A stretch of 8,536 nt of DNA from DASUGM01 sp036274055 (GCA_036274055.1 DASUGM010000225.1:1-8536); one strand, 5' to 3'; positions 1-7,627 are shown, counted from the stretch's first letter. Translations and numbers: made by a program. Notes: a model not told the origin generated them from the sequence alone.

Positions 1-23
1 CTTTTTACGTTTTACGTAAAAAG
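1..23 (-). terminator. AT-rich hairpin after the PLP-enzyme gene, possible terminator
   Basis: Positions 1-9 (CTTTTTACG) and 15-23 (CGTAAAAAG) are perfect 9-bp inverted arms around a 5-nt loop, starting 26 bp beyond the stop codon of the minus-strand gene at 50-1207. The stem is AT-rich, and whether a T-tract follows cannot be seen because the window ends. The position suggests transcription termination, but an operator or recombination site is possible. The arms also share the ACG(T)/CGTAAA motif, so alternative pairings exist. Confidence 0.4.
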
Positions 24-49
24 CGACCCGGTCCCTTTTTCCTTCTTTC

Positions 50-1207
50 TTAGCCGTCCAGCGCCTGCGCCAGATCGTCCTTCAAATCCTCGATGTCCTC
101 GATGCCCGCCGAAATGCGGATCAGGTTATCCGACAGCCCAATCGCCAACCGCCGCTCCGGCGGCACCGACGCGTGGGTCATCGACGCCGGATGACAGACC
201 AGCGTTTCGACGCCGCCCAGGCTCTCGGCCAGTGACATCAGCCGGAAGCGGTTGAGCGTACTTCGCGTCGCCTCGAAGGACTCCATTTCGAACGAGAGCA
301 TGCCGCCCCAGCCGTTCGGCATCTGCCGCTTCGCCAGTTCATGCTGCGGATGTTCCGGCAGGCCCGGGTAGATGACTTTCTTGACCTTCTTGTGCTGCTG
401 GAGGTACTGCGCCAGCGCCAGGCCATTGGCCGAATGCTGCGCCATCCGCAGCGGCATCGTCTTGGTGCCGCGCAGCACCAGCCACGAGTCGAACGGACTG
501 AGGATCGCGCCGGCGGAGTTCTGGATGAACTTCAGCCACTGGAGATCGTCGTCGCGGACGCCGATGACGACGCCGCCGATCGAGTCGCTGTGGCCGTTCA
601 AGTACTTCGTCGTGCTGTGGACGACGAGATCGGCGCCGAGCAGGATTGGCCGCTGCAGGCACGGACTGGCGAAGGTGTTGTCGACGGCGACCAGGACACC
701 GCGCGCGTGCGCCATGGCGACGACGGCGGCAATGTCGGTGAGGCGGAGGACCGGATTGGTCGGCGTCTCGAGGAAAACCAGCCTGGTCTTCGGCGTGAAC
801 GCCGCTTCCGTGGCCTTCAAGTCCGAAGTGTCGACGAAGCTGAACGCGATGTTGTAGCGCTTCATCACCTTGTCGAACAGCCGGAACGTCCCGCCGTAGG
901 TGTTGTCGGTGACGATGACGTGGTCGCCGGCCTCGAGCCGGGCGGCGATCGCGTTGATCGCCGACATCCCGGACGCGAACGCAAACGCGCCACGGCCGCC
1001 CTCGATCGCCGCGAGATTGGCCTCGAGCGTCGCCCGCGTCGGATTCTGCGTGCGCGCGTACTCGAAACCCTTGTGCTCACCGAGGGCGTCCTGGACGTAG
1101 GTCGAGGTCTGGAAGATCGGTGTGATGATCGCGCCGGTCGACGGGTCGGGCTCCTGGCCGGCGTGGATGCAGACGGTGGAAAAACGGGCGTGTGCGGAGA
1201 GTTTCAT
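50..1207 (-). CDS. metB: Cystathionine gamma-synthase/gamma-lyase family PLP enzyme
   Basis: This 385-residue protein belongs to the Cys/Met metabolism PLP-dependent family (fold type I), cytosolic and normally tetrameric. Family hallmarks are visible: the YxR motif with Tyr50 and Arg52 (phosphate binding by the neighbouring subunit), SGM at 79-81, Tyr104 in DNTYGG (stacks on PLP), Asp176 in AVDNTF (pyridine nitrogen), and HSTTKYLNGH at 197-206 with Lys201 as the Schiff-base lysine. SLAESLGGVETL at 325-336 and RISAGIED at 364-371 complete the C-terminal domain. The length is normal for the family. Motifs do not separate gamma-synthase (transsulfuration towards methionine) from gamma-lyase or an O-acyl-homoserine sulfhydrylase, so the symbol is tentative. 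I chose the ATG at 1207 because homology begins right there (FSTVCIHAG); the open frame runs on to 1588 but that part overlaps the divergent phosphatase gene and looks like noise. An ATG at 1240 would add 11 residues. No good Shine-Dalgarno is visible. Confidence 0.93.
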   Translation of the reverse strand: MKLSAHARFSTVCIHAGQEPDPSTGAIITPIFQTSTYVQDALGEHKGFEYARTQNPTRATLEANLAAIEGGRGAFAFASGMSAINAIAARLEAGDHVIVTDNTYGGTFRLFDKVMKRYNIAFSFVDTSDLKATEAAFTPKTRLVFLETPTNPVLRLTDIAAVVAMAHARGVLVAVDNTFASPCLQRPILLGADLVVHSTTKYLNGHSDSIGGVVIGVRDDDLQWLKFIQNSAGAILSPFDSWLVLRGTKTMPLRMAQHSANGLALAQYLQQHKKVKKVIYPGLPEHPQHELAKRQMPNGWGGMLSFEMESFEATRSTLNRFRLMSLAESLGGVETLVCHPASMTHASVPPERRLAIGLSDNLIRISAGIEDIEDLKDDLAQALDG

Positions 1208-1222
1208 AGTCGGGCGAGCACG

Positions 1223-1251
1223 ACGATAGTCTGTTATCATCCCGTTTGCAA
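1223..1251 (-). promoter_or_regulatory. Candidate sigma70-type promoter for the PLP-enzyme gene
   Basis: On the minus strand, TTGCAA (1251-1246) and TATCGT (1228-1223) are separated by 17 bp, each matching 4 of 6 consensus bases. A start about 7 nt further on, near 1216, would give a leader of only about 9 nt before the ATG at 1207, which would agree with the missing Shine-Dalgarno. The divergent spacer is only 52 bp, so the phosphatase promoter must also lie here or overlap the PLP gene. TATCAT at 1235-1240 on the plus strand resembles a -10 box but has no matching -35. The match is weak. Confidence 0.25.
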
Positions 1252-1259
1252 TTTCGCGG

Positions 1260-3395
1260 ATGTCCGCACCCCCGCCTCGTACCGACGCGCATCTCTTTCG
1301 CACATTTCCGGGCCGGCTGTTCCTCGTTTCGTCGGCGCTGCTGATCCTGCTGTACGCGCTGCTGCGGGTCATCGAGCTCAACGATCTGCTCTTCGCGCTG
1401 CGCAGGGTCCTGCGCCTGTCGTTCCTGATCTCGGGGGCCTGGCTGGCCGTGACCGCGGTGGCGCGCTCGCGCCGGACGTTTCTGTGGCGGGTACGGCGGC
1501 GACTGATCGTCACGTATCTCCTGCTCGGCGCGGTGCCGGTCCTGCTCGTCGGGCTGTTCGTGCTGGTCGGCGGGGTGCTCATGTACATGAACGTCGCCGC
1601 CTACGTCTTCAACGAGGGATACCAGGGCCTCGTCGACGACATGCAGCAGATGGCGGAGACGTCGGCCGGCGAGGTCGGGCGCAATCCGGCGGTGACGCAG
1701 GCTGCGATCGAGCGCAAGATTCTCAATCTGGCGGCGCAATATCCGCAGATGTCGATGGCGGTGGTGCCGGTGTCGCTTCCGGCTGCGGCGCCCGACCCCA
1801 CGGTGCAAGCGGCGCCCGACGACAAGACCGACGGCCGGACCGACGGGAAGCCGAAGCGGGAGCCGGTCGAGCCCATCGTGCGCGCGGGCCCCTGGCGGCA
1901 TGAGCCGCCGCCGACGATCCTCCCGGAGTGGGTCCTTCTGCGTGCCGGATTCAAGGGCACGCTCGTGCAGACGAAGGGCAGCACGACGGACGATCAGCAC
2001 CTGCTGATTCGCGCGATCGTGCTGACGCCCGATCGAACACGCGTGGTCGTCGCGGATCTGCCGATCGACACCGACATCGTCGCCCGGCTCCACGAACGAA
2101 CCGACGTGCGGATGGGCGGGATCTCCCTGCCGCTCGGACAGTCGAATGACGAACCTAACCCCTGTGGTCCTTCACTGTCGTCGTCGGGCGCCGCCACGGG
2201 AGGGTCGCGCCGCACCACGATGTTCATGGATTGCATCGACTGGACGACGGGGACGCCCGGACGCGTGCAATTGACACTGGACGCGCCGTTGAGCCGTTTG
2301 TACGGCCGGATCACCGCGCCGCAGAAGAAGCAGATCAACCAGATGCTGCCGCTCGGCGATCGCGATCCGTTCGTGGTCGTCCTCTACGTCATCGGCGGGC
2401 TGCTCCTGATCGTGCAGGGCGGCGCGCTGGCGGCGGGCGGCTTGCTCGCGCGCACGATCACGTCGGCGATCCATGAGCTGTTCGCGGGCACCGAGCGCGT
2501 CCGCGAAGGCGACTTCGCGCATCCCATCAAGATCGAATCGAAGGATCAGCTCGGCGATCTGGCGGGCTCGTTCAACCGGATGAGCGCCAGCATCGAGCAC
2601 CTGCTGCACGTGCAGCGCGAAAAGCAGCGGCTCGACGACGAGCTGCGCATCGCCCGCGAGATTCAGAAGTCGCTCCTGCCGTCGCAGCCGCCGGTGCTCG
2701 ACGGCCTCAGCATCGCCGACTTGTGCGAGCCGGCGCGCGAGGTCGGCGGCGACTACTACGACTTCTTCGAGATCGGACCACGGCAGCTCGGCGTGCTGAT
2801 CGCCGACGTGTCCGGCAAAGGCACGTCAGCGGCGCTGTACATGGCCGAGCTGAAGGGACTGATGCTCGCGCTCAGCCACACCGAGCGGTCGCCGAAACGG
2901 CTGCTGTGCAACGTCAACCGGCTGCTGGCCGAGCACCTCGACAACCGCAGTTTCATCACGATGACCTACGCGGTCTTCGACCTCGACGCCGGGACGCTGA
3001 CTTGCGCACGTGCCGGCCACACGCCAGTGATCATCGTCTCGAGCGGCGGCGCCGACGTCGTCGTGCCCAACGGGATGGTCCTGGGCTTGCGCCTTCCCGG
3101 CGCCAGCGAGCGCTTCGAGCAGATGCTGGAGGAGTATTCTCAACCCATCGCCGCGGGCGACGTCGTCGTCTTGTATACCGATGGCATCACCGAAGCGATG
3201 GACACGGCGGGTGAGCTGTTTGGCGACGCCGCGCTGGCCCGGGTGCTCGAGAGCCAGAGAGATCTCGATGCCGCCGGCATCCGCGAGCGCGTGCTGCGTG
3301 AAGTGAAGGCGTTCGTCGGCGAGGCGGAACCGCATGACGACATGACGATGGTAGTACTCAAACTGACCGAGCCGGGCATGCGAGTGACGCCATGA
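1260..3395 (+). CDS. Membrane-anchored RsbU/SpoIIE-type PP2C serine phosphatase with HAMP domain
   Basis: The 711-residue protein reads as a transmembrane sensor phosphatase. Hydrophobic segments at about 20-38, 52-68 and 82-110 are followed by an extracytoplasmic region (about 111-370), a fourth membrane segment (371-398), a HAMP linker (about 399-450), a short coiled coil (RIAREIQKSLLP, 463-474) and a SpoIIE/RsbU phosphatase domain to the end. Metal-binding and catalytic motifs are intact: GGDYYDF 496-502 (Asp498), ADVSGKG 515-521 (Asp516), TDGITEA 640-646 (Asp641) and PHDDMT 691-696. Basic residues at 69-81 (RSRR...RVRRR) support a cytoplasmic N-terminus and loop, which puts the sensor outside and the phosphatase inside. 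The extracytoplasmic part holds a charged low-complexity stretch (about 186-203) and two cysteines (302, 325); I recognise no named sensor fold in it. In this family the enzyme dephosphorylates an anti-sigma-factor antagonist (STAS) protein in a partner-switching pathway; no STAS protein or anti-sigma kinase is encoded in this window. It overlaps rnc by 4 nt. Confidence 0.93.
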   Translation: MSAPPPRTDAHLFRTFPGRLFLVSSALLILLYALLRVIELNDLLFALRRVLRLSFLISGAWLAVTAVARSRRTFLWRVRRRLIVTYLLLGAVPVLLVGLFVLVGGVLMYMNVAAYVFNEGYQGLVDDMQQMAETSAGEVGRNPAVTQAAIERKILNLAAQYPQMSMAVVPVSLPAAAPDPTVQAAPDDKTDGRTDGKPKREPVEPIVRAGPWRHEPPPTILPEWVLLRAGFKGTLVQTKGSTTDDQHLLIRAIVLTPDRTRVVVADLPIDTDIVARLHERTDVRMGGISLPLGQSNDEPNPCGPSLSSSGAATGGSRRTTMFMDCIDWTTGTPGRVQLTLDAPLSRLYGRITAPQKKQINQMLPLGDRDPFVVVLYVIGGLLLIVQGGALAAGGLLARTITSAIHELFAGTERVREGDFAHPIKIESKDQLGDLAGSFNRMSASIEHLLHVQREKQRLDDELRIAREIQKSLLPSQPPVLDGLSIADLCEPAREVGGDYYDFFEIGPRQLGVLIADVSGKGTSAALYMAELKGLMLALSHTERSPKRLLCNVNRLLAEHLDNRSFITMTYAVFDLDAGTLTCARAGHTPVIIVSSGGADVVVPNGMVLGLRLPGASERFEQMLEEYSQPIAAGDVVVLYTDGITEAMDTAGELFGDAALARVLESQRDLDAAGIRERVLREVKAFVGEAEPHDDMTMVVLKLTEPGMRVTP

Positions 3396-4393
3396 GGGAT
3401 CGCGACCGATCGATCCCGCCGGGCCAGCCGGTCGAGGTCTTCAGAACGCATTCGTCGATCGAGGCCGAAGTCGTGCGCGGGCTGCTCGACGCGCACGACA
3501 TCGAGACGGTCGTGGTTTCCGGGGTCTCGCCGTCGACGTCGCTGATTCCGTTCAACCAGACGGCGTTCCGGATCAGCGTGCCGAGCGGCGCGGCGGGACG
3601 GGCCCGCGAGCTGATCGCCAGCCACCTCGACGAAGCCGCGGCGGCCGAGGTCCGCCGCCTGAGCGCCAGCCTCGGGCCGCTCGAGAAAAAGATCAACTAC
3701 GAGTTCAACGACATCGGCCTGCTCGAGCACGCGCTGACGCACCGGTCGCGCGCGCATGAGGATGCCTCGGGCGGCGTGATGGACAACGAGTCGCTCGAGT
3801 TTCTCGGCGACGCGGTGCTCGGCTTCGTCATGGCCGACATGCTGTTCACGCGATTCCCGACCCACAGCGAAGGCTACAAGTCGAAGGTCAAGGCCGGCAT
3901 CGTCTCGGCCGCGTCGCTGACGCGGCTCGCCGAAGAGATCGATCTTGGCCGCTACATGCTGCTCGGCCGCGGCGAGGAGAAGACCGGCGGCCGCCACAAG
4001 CACGCCATCCTGGCCGACGGCTTCGAAGCGTTGATTGCCGCGGTCTATCTCGATGGCGGCATCGAAGCCGCGCAGGCTTTCATCGTTTCGCGTTTCGGGC
4101 CGCTCATCATCGCCGCCGGCGATCGCGCCGCGGAAGCCACGTTCACCGAGGACTGGAAGTCCGCGCTGCAGGAATGGCTGCAGGCCAACGGACGCGGCCT
4201 GCCGCACTACCGCCTCGCCGCGGCGGAAGGTCCCGATCACCGCAAGCGCTTCGACGTCGAAGTCGTGGTCGGCGGCCAGCCGGAAGGCCGCGCCGTCGGA
4301 CGCTCGAAGAAAGAAGCAGAGCAGCAGGCGGCGCGGGAAGCGCTGACGAAGCTGCAACTGGCAAAAACCGACAGCAACGTGAAGGAGCATTAA
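3392..4393 (+). CDS. rnc: Ribonuclease III with N-terminal DUF2007-like domain
   Basis: The 333-residue protein has a complete RNase III: a catalytic domain (about 95-245) and a dsRNA-binding domain (about 254-321). The signature NESLEFLGD spans 132-140, giving Glu133, Glu136 and Asp140, and ILADGFEAL (206-214) gives Asp209 and Glu212. These line up with E. coli Glu38, Glu41, Asp45, Asp114 and Glu117, so the two-metal site looks intact. RNase III cuts double-stranded RNA in rRNA precursors and mRNAs. Typical bacterial RNase III is about 220-250 residues; here about 90 extra N-terminal residues resemble DUF2007 (putative signal-transducing domain): VEVFRTHSSIEAEVVRGLLD, then a variable loop, then FRISVPSGAAGRARELI. 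The ATG at 3392 overlaps the phosphatase stop (ATGA), implying translational coupling. No strong Shine-Dalgarno is seen, and an internal start giving a short RNase III cannot be excluded, although no methionine lies between residue 1 and the catalytic domain. The last 20 codons lie inside the first copy of a tandem duplication. Confidence 0.95.
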   Translation: MRDRDRSIPPGQPVEVFRTHSSIEAEVVRGLLDAHDIETVVVSGVSPSTSLIPFNQTAFRISVPSGAAGRARELIASHLDEAAAAEVRRLSASLGPLEKKINYEFNDIGLLEHALTHRSRAHEDASGGVMDNESLEFLGDAVLGFVMADMLFTRFPTHSEGYKSKVKAGIVSAASLTRLAEEIDLGRYMLLGRGEEKTGGRHKHAILADGFEALIAAVYLDGGIEAAQAFIVSRFGPLIIAAGDRAAEATFTEDWKSALQEWLQANGRGLPHYRLAAAEGPDHRKRFDVEVVVGGQPEGRAVGRSKKEAEQQAAREALTKLQLAKTDSNVKEH

Positions 4394-4490
4394 GGAATCT
4401 TGAGGAGCGTGAAGGAGAACCACGCTTTTCAAACCGGAAGCTCCTGCGTGTTCCTCCAGATTCTTCACGCACCTTCACGGTGCTGTCGGT
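4363..4490 (-). terminator. Terminator-like inverted repeat, copy 1
   Basis: Arms 4367-4385 and 4472-4490 are inverted with 18 of 19 positions paired (ACCGACAGCA against TGCTGTCGGT at the base), enclosing 86 nt. Read on the minus strand, the stem is followed at once by TTTTT (4367-4363), as in an intrinsic terminator. Read on the plus strand it is followed by the weaker CTTTC. A small inner hairpin GCACC-TTCAC-GGTGC lies at 4469-4483. This copy would act as a second, downstream stop for minus-strand transcription and possibly as the plus-strand terminator of rnc. The long enclosed loop is unusual. Confidence 0.5.
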
Positions 4491-4493
4491 CTT

Positions 4494-4562
4494 TCAGTCG
4501 ATCTCGATAATCCCCGACGCGCGCCCGACTTCGGCGGCTTCTTCGATTGGCCGGGCGGCGGC
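4494..4562 (-). pseudogene. Duplicated 3' end of the ATPase gene (22 codons plus stop)
   Basis: On the minus strand this reads AARPIEEAAEVGRASGII and ends EID-stop, identical to the C-terminus of the complete ATPase gene at 4702-5853. It is a by-product of the tandem duplication and has no start or ATPase core. The 60-codon open frame through it (4494-4676) begins in antisense of the repeat and is not a credible gene. Confidence 0.8.
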
Positions 4563-4567
4563 GATTG

Positions 4568-4624
4568 GCGCGGGAAGCGCTGACGAAGCTGCAACTGGCA
4601 AAAACCGACAGCAACGTGAAGGAG
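4568..4624 (+). pseudogene. Duplicated 3' fragment of rnc (19 codons, no stop)
   Basis: In the rnc frame this encodes AREALTKLQLAKTDSNVKE, identical to RNase III residues 314-332. The rnc stop codon (TAA, 4391-4393) falls in the 30 bp missing from copy 2, so the fragment reads on into repeat sequence (open to 4825). It has no rnc core and no recognisable start signal, so it is a duplication relic. Confidence 0.8.
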
Positions 4625-4698
4625 AACCACGCTTTTCAAACCGGAAGCTCCTGCGTGTTCCTCCAGATTCCTTCACGCACCTTCACGGTGCTGTCGGT
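4600..4698 (-). terminator. Terminator-like inverted repeat after the hut-ATPase unit, copy 2
   Basis: Arms 4604-4622 and 4680-4698 pair at 18 of 19 positions around 57 nt. An inner pairing CACGC/GCGTG (4628-4632 with 4653-4657) and a second decamer-like pairing CGTGAAGGA/TCCTTCACG (4615-4623 with 4668-4676) offer further structure. It begins 3 bp beyond the ATPase stop codon, and on the minus strand the stem runs into TTTTT (4604-4600). This fits the primary intrinsic terminator of the hutH-hutU-ATPase transcript. The long stem-loop is larger than a classical terminator, so a processed mRNA end is an alternative. Confidence 0.6.
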
Positions 4699-4701
4699 CT
4701 T

Positions 4702-5849
4702 TCAGTCGATCTCGATAATCCCCGACGCGCGCCCGACTTCGGCGGCTTCTTCGATTGGCCGGGCGGCGGCAACGGGCGCCGGCGGCGCCGGGCGCGGCGC
4801 TGAGGCGATCCGCGCCGCCGCGTAGGCGCCGACTTCCCGGACGACGTCGTCGTCGGTCGGCGGGACCGGGCGCGCGTAGAGACGCACGAACAGCCGCAAC
4901 AGCGCGTCGTCGAAGGTGTAGCGCTTGCCCTGCGCGCTGATCAGGTCGACGTCTTCGAGCCAGGACAGGTAATCCTTTGTCGAGCCCGGCGTGCGACGCA
5001 GCCGCTGCGCGATCTCGGTGAGATTGAGTGGTTCCTGCTCGGCGAGGATGCCAAGGATCGCTTTGAGCGCGCCGTAGCCGCGGGCGCGATGCAGCCGGAA
5101 CTCGTAACTCTCGCGGCAGCGCGCGGTGAGCCGGCCGTCGGGCGCGAACAGGGCGGCGAGCGCGGCCACGGGATCGGCCGACGGCCCCTGAGAGGCGATC
5201 GTGCCGAGCAGAAGATGGACCGCGCCGGCGCGCCCGCCCGCCAGTGTCGCCACCGACGGCGCGACGTCGGCAGTCCACGGGCGCCGCTCGGCTTCCACCG
5301 GGCCGGCCATCGCGAGCACTTCGGCGCCGGTCATCGGCGGCACATGCACGACTTCGAATCGCGCGGGCGCATCGCGCAGCAGGCGATGAACGCGGGCGGT
5401 GAATCGCGACGCGAGCACGAACTGCGCCGGGCTCTCCGCCCATCGCGCGATGACGTCGCGCTGCGCGTGACGCAATCCCGGAAAGCTTTCGAAGGTGCGC
5501 ACGTCGAGGAACTCGTCGAGCAGGAACGTCGCCGGCTTGCCGTCGGCGGACCGGGCGCCGTCGAAGAAGGCGAGCAGCGCGTCGAACGCCGCGCGCGCCG
5601 TCGTCGGCGCGGTCTGGCCGGCAAAGGCCCGTCCGGCGCGGGTCCCGCCCGTGATCGACGCGAGGCAGCGTTCGGGCGTCGTCGCGGCGGCGGCGACGTC
5701 GACGTACTGCGCGCGATCGGCGCCGAGGCCGCGCTCGAGGCGAAGCAGCAACGAGGTTCGGCCAACGCCGCATCCGCCGAGGATGACGGGAATCCGGCCC
5801 GCGGACAGCGACGCAAGGACGCGACGCTCCAACGCCGGCCGCTCCACAA

Positions 5850-5853
<4 letters not shown>
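4702..5853 (-). CDS. P-loop ATPase (AAA/STAND-like, archaeal-ATPase type) linked to hutU
   Basis: A 383-residue predicted cytosolic protein with no membrane segment or signal peptide. The N-terminal half is a P-loop module similar in layout to the archaeal-type ATPase family: ERPALERRVLASL (4-16), a Walker A at 26-34 (GGCGVGRTS), a Walker B TFLLDEF at 109-115 (Asp113, Glu114) and a sensor-like FVLASRFT at 145-152. The P-loop has Arg32 where Lys is expected. The C-terminal half (about 258-325) looks like a winged helix: GYGALKAILGILAEQEPLNL, then LRRTPGSTKDYLSWLEDVDL and a YTFDDALLRLFVRLY end. A Pro/Ala-rich tail (350-366) precedes a terminal segment copied in the nearby duplication. The GTG start at 5853 overlaps the hutU stop by 4 nt (GTGA), implying coupling to hutU. 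Function is unknown; an ATP-binding regulator or switch protein is only inferred from the architecture. It is not a known step of histidine breakdown. Confidence 0.82.
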
Positions 5854-7529
<1,676 letters not shown>

Positions 7530-7563
7530 GTGCCTACGGCGTTTCTTTCAACCGCACTGGGGA

Positions 7564-7573
7564 AGTGGCCACT
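7564..7573. repeat. 10-bp perfect palindrome near the predicted hutU transcription start
   Basis: AGTGGCCACT is fully self-complementary. It overlaps the end of the candidate -10 box and the predicted start point. A 10-bp palindrome can occur by chance, so its meaning rests on its place between hutH and hutU beside two longer inverted repeats. Confidence 0.3.
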
Positions 7574-7600
7574 CTAAGGAACTACTTCAGCGCGTGTCAA
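7571..7600 (-). promoter_or_regulatory. Candidate internal promoter for hutU
   Basis: On the minus strand a perfect -35 box TTGACA (7600-7595) is followed after 18 bp by TAGAGT (7576-7571), which matches 4 of 6 bases of a -10 box. Transcription would start near 7564, about 35 nt before the hutU ATG. The -35 lies inside the palindrome 7595-7609. An 82-bp spacer within an otherwise tightly packed unit leaves room for such a promoter, so hutU and the ATPase could be transcribed separately from hutH. Confidence 0.4.
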
Positions 7601-7609
7601 TCATTGACA
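7595..7609. promoter_or_regulatory. Operator-like palindrome TGTCAAT-C-ATTGACA
   Basis: Two perfect 7-bp inverted arms around one central base lie just beyond the hutH stop codon and cover the -35 box of the candidate hutU promoter. A dimeric repressor bound here would block that promoter. HutC-type GntR repressors commonly control hut genes and bind short palindromes, but I cannot tie this sequence to any given regulator, and none is encoded in the window. Confidence 0.45.
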
Positions 7610-7627
7610 AGTCACTCCAGAGTGACT
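7610..7627. repeat. Inverted repeat over the hutH stop codon
   Basis: AGTCACT (7610-7616) and AGTGACT (7621-7627) are perfect 7-bp arms around CCAG and directly abut the 7595-7609 palindrome. They include the hutH stop codon (complement of 7612-7614). No T-tract follows on the minus strand, so it is not a standard terminator. It could be an mRNA hairpin between hutH and hutU or a second operator half. Confidence 0.35.

Larger units (their letters stand above)
4330..4562. repeat. Tandem duplication, copy 1 (233 bp)
   Basis: This stretch matches 4567-4770 nearly base for base. From 4330 to 4387 the two copies are offset by 237 bp. Copy 1 then has 30 bp that copy 2 lacks, the offset becomes 207, and after a one-base indel (near 4461; copy 2 has one extra C) it is 208 to the end. 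Copy 1 holds the real 3' end and stop codon of rnc, the terminator-like inverted repeat and a stray copy of the last 22 codons plus stop of the facing ATPase gene. The unit therefore spans both gene ends of a convergent pair. Together the two copies fill almost the whole gene-free stretch 4394-4701. Confidence 0.93.
4567..4770. repeat. Tandem duplication, copy 2 (204 bp)
   Basis: Second copy of the 4330-4562 unit. It lacks the 30 bp found at 4388-4417 of copy 1. That segment is bounded in copy 1 by the direct repeat CGTGAAGGAG (4378-4387 and 4408-4417), so loss by slippage between the two decamers explains it. The copies are separated by four bases, GATT (4563-4566). Copy 2 carries the true 3' end of the ATPase gene and a stray 3' fragment of rnc. 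Confidence 0.93.

Noticed and set aside
1208..1588. Upstream extension of the PLP-enzyme open frame (127 extra codons)
   Set aside because: The extension is Arg/Ser/Thr-rich, overlaps the divergent phosphatase coding region and precedes the point where family similarity begins.
341..1903. 520-codon plus-strand open frame across the PLP-enzyme gene and the start of the phosphatase
   Set aside because: It overlaps two well-supported genes in other frames and its product is a low-complexity Arg/Ala/Gly string.
3140..4468. 442-codon minus-strand open frame opposite rnc
   Set aside because: Antisense to a complete RNase III with all catalytic residues; no domain is visible in the antisense product.
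4330..4770. Insertion sequence or integrated element as the cause of the repeat
   Set aside because: No transposase, no terminal inverted repeats at the unit ends and no target-site duplication; the units are direct copies of adjoining gene ends, so local tandem duplication is enough.
4330..4770. CRISPR-like array
   Set aside because: Only two long repeat units separated by 4 bp, with no regular short repeats and spacers.
4547..4825. 92-codon open frame through copy 2 of the duplication
   Set aside because: It is an accidental run-on of the duplicated rnc 3' fragment into repeat sequence and antisense of the ATPase gene.
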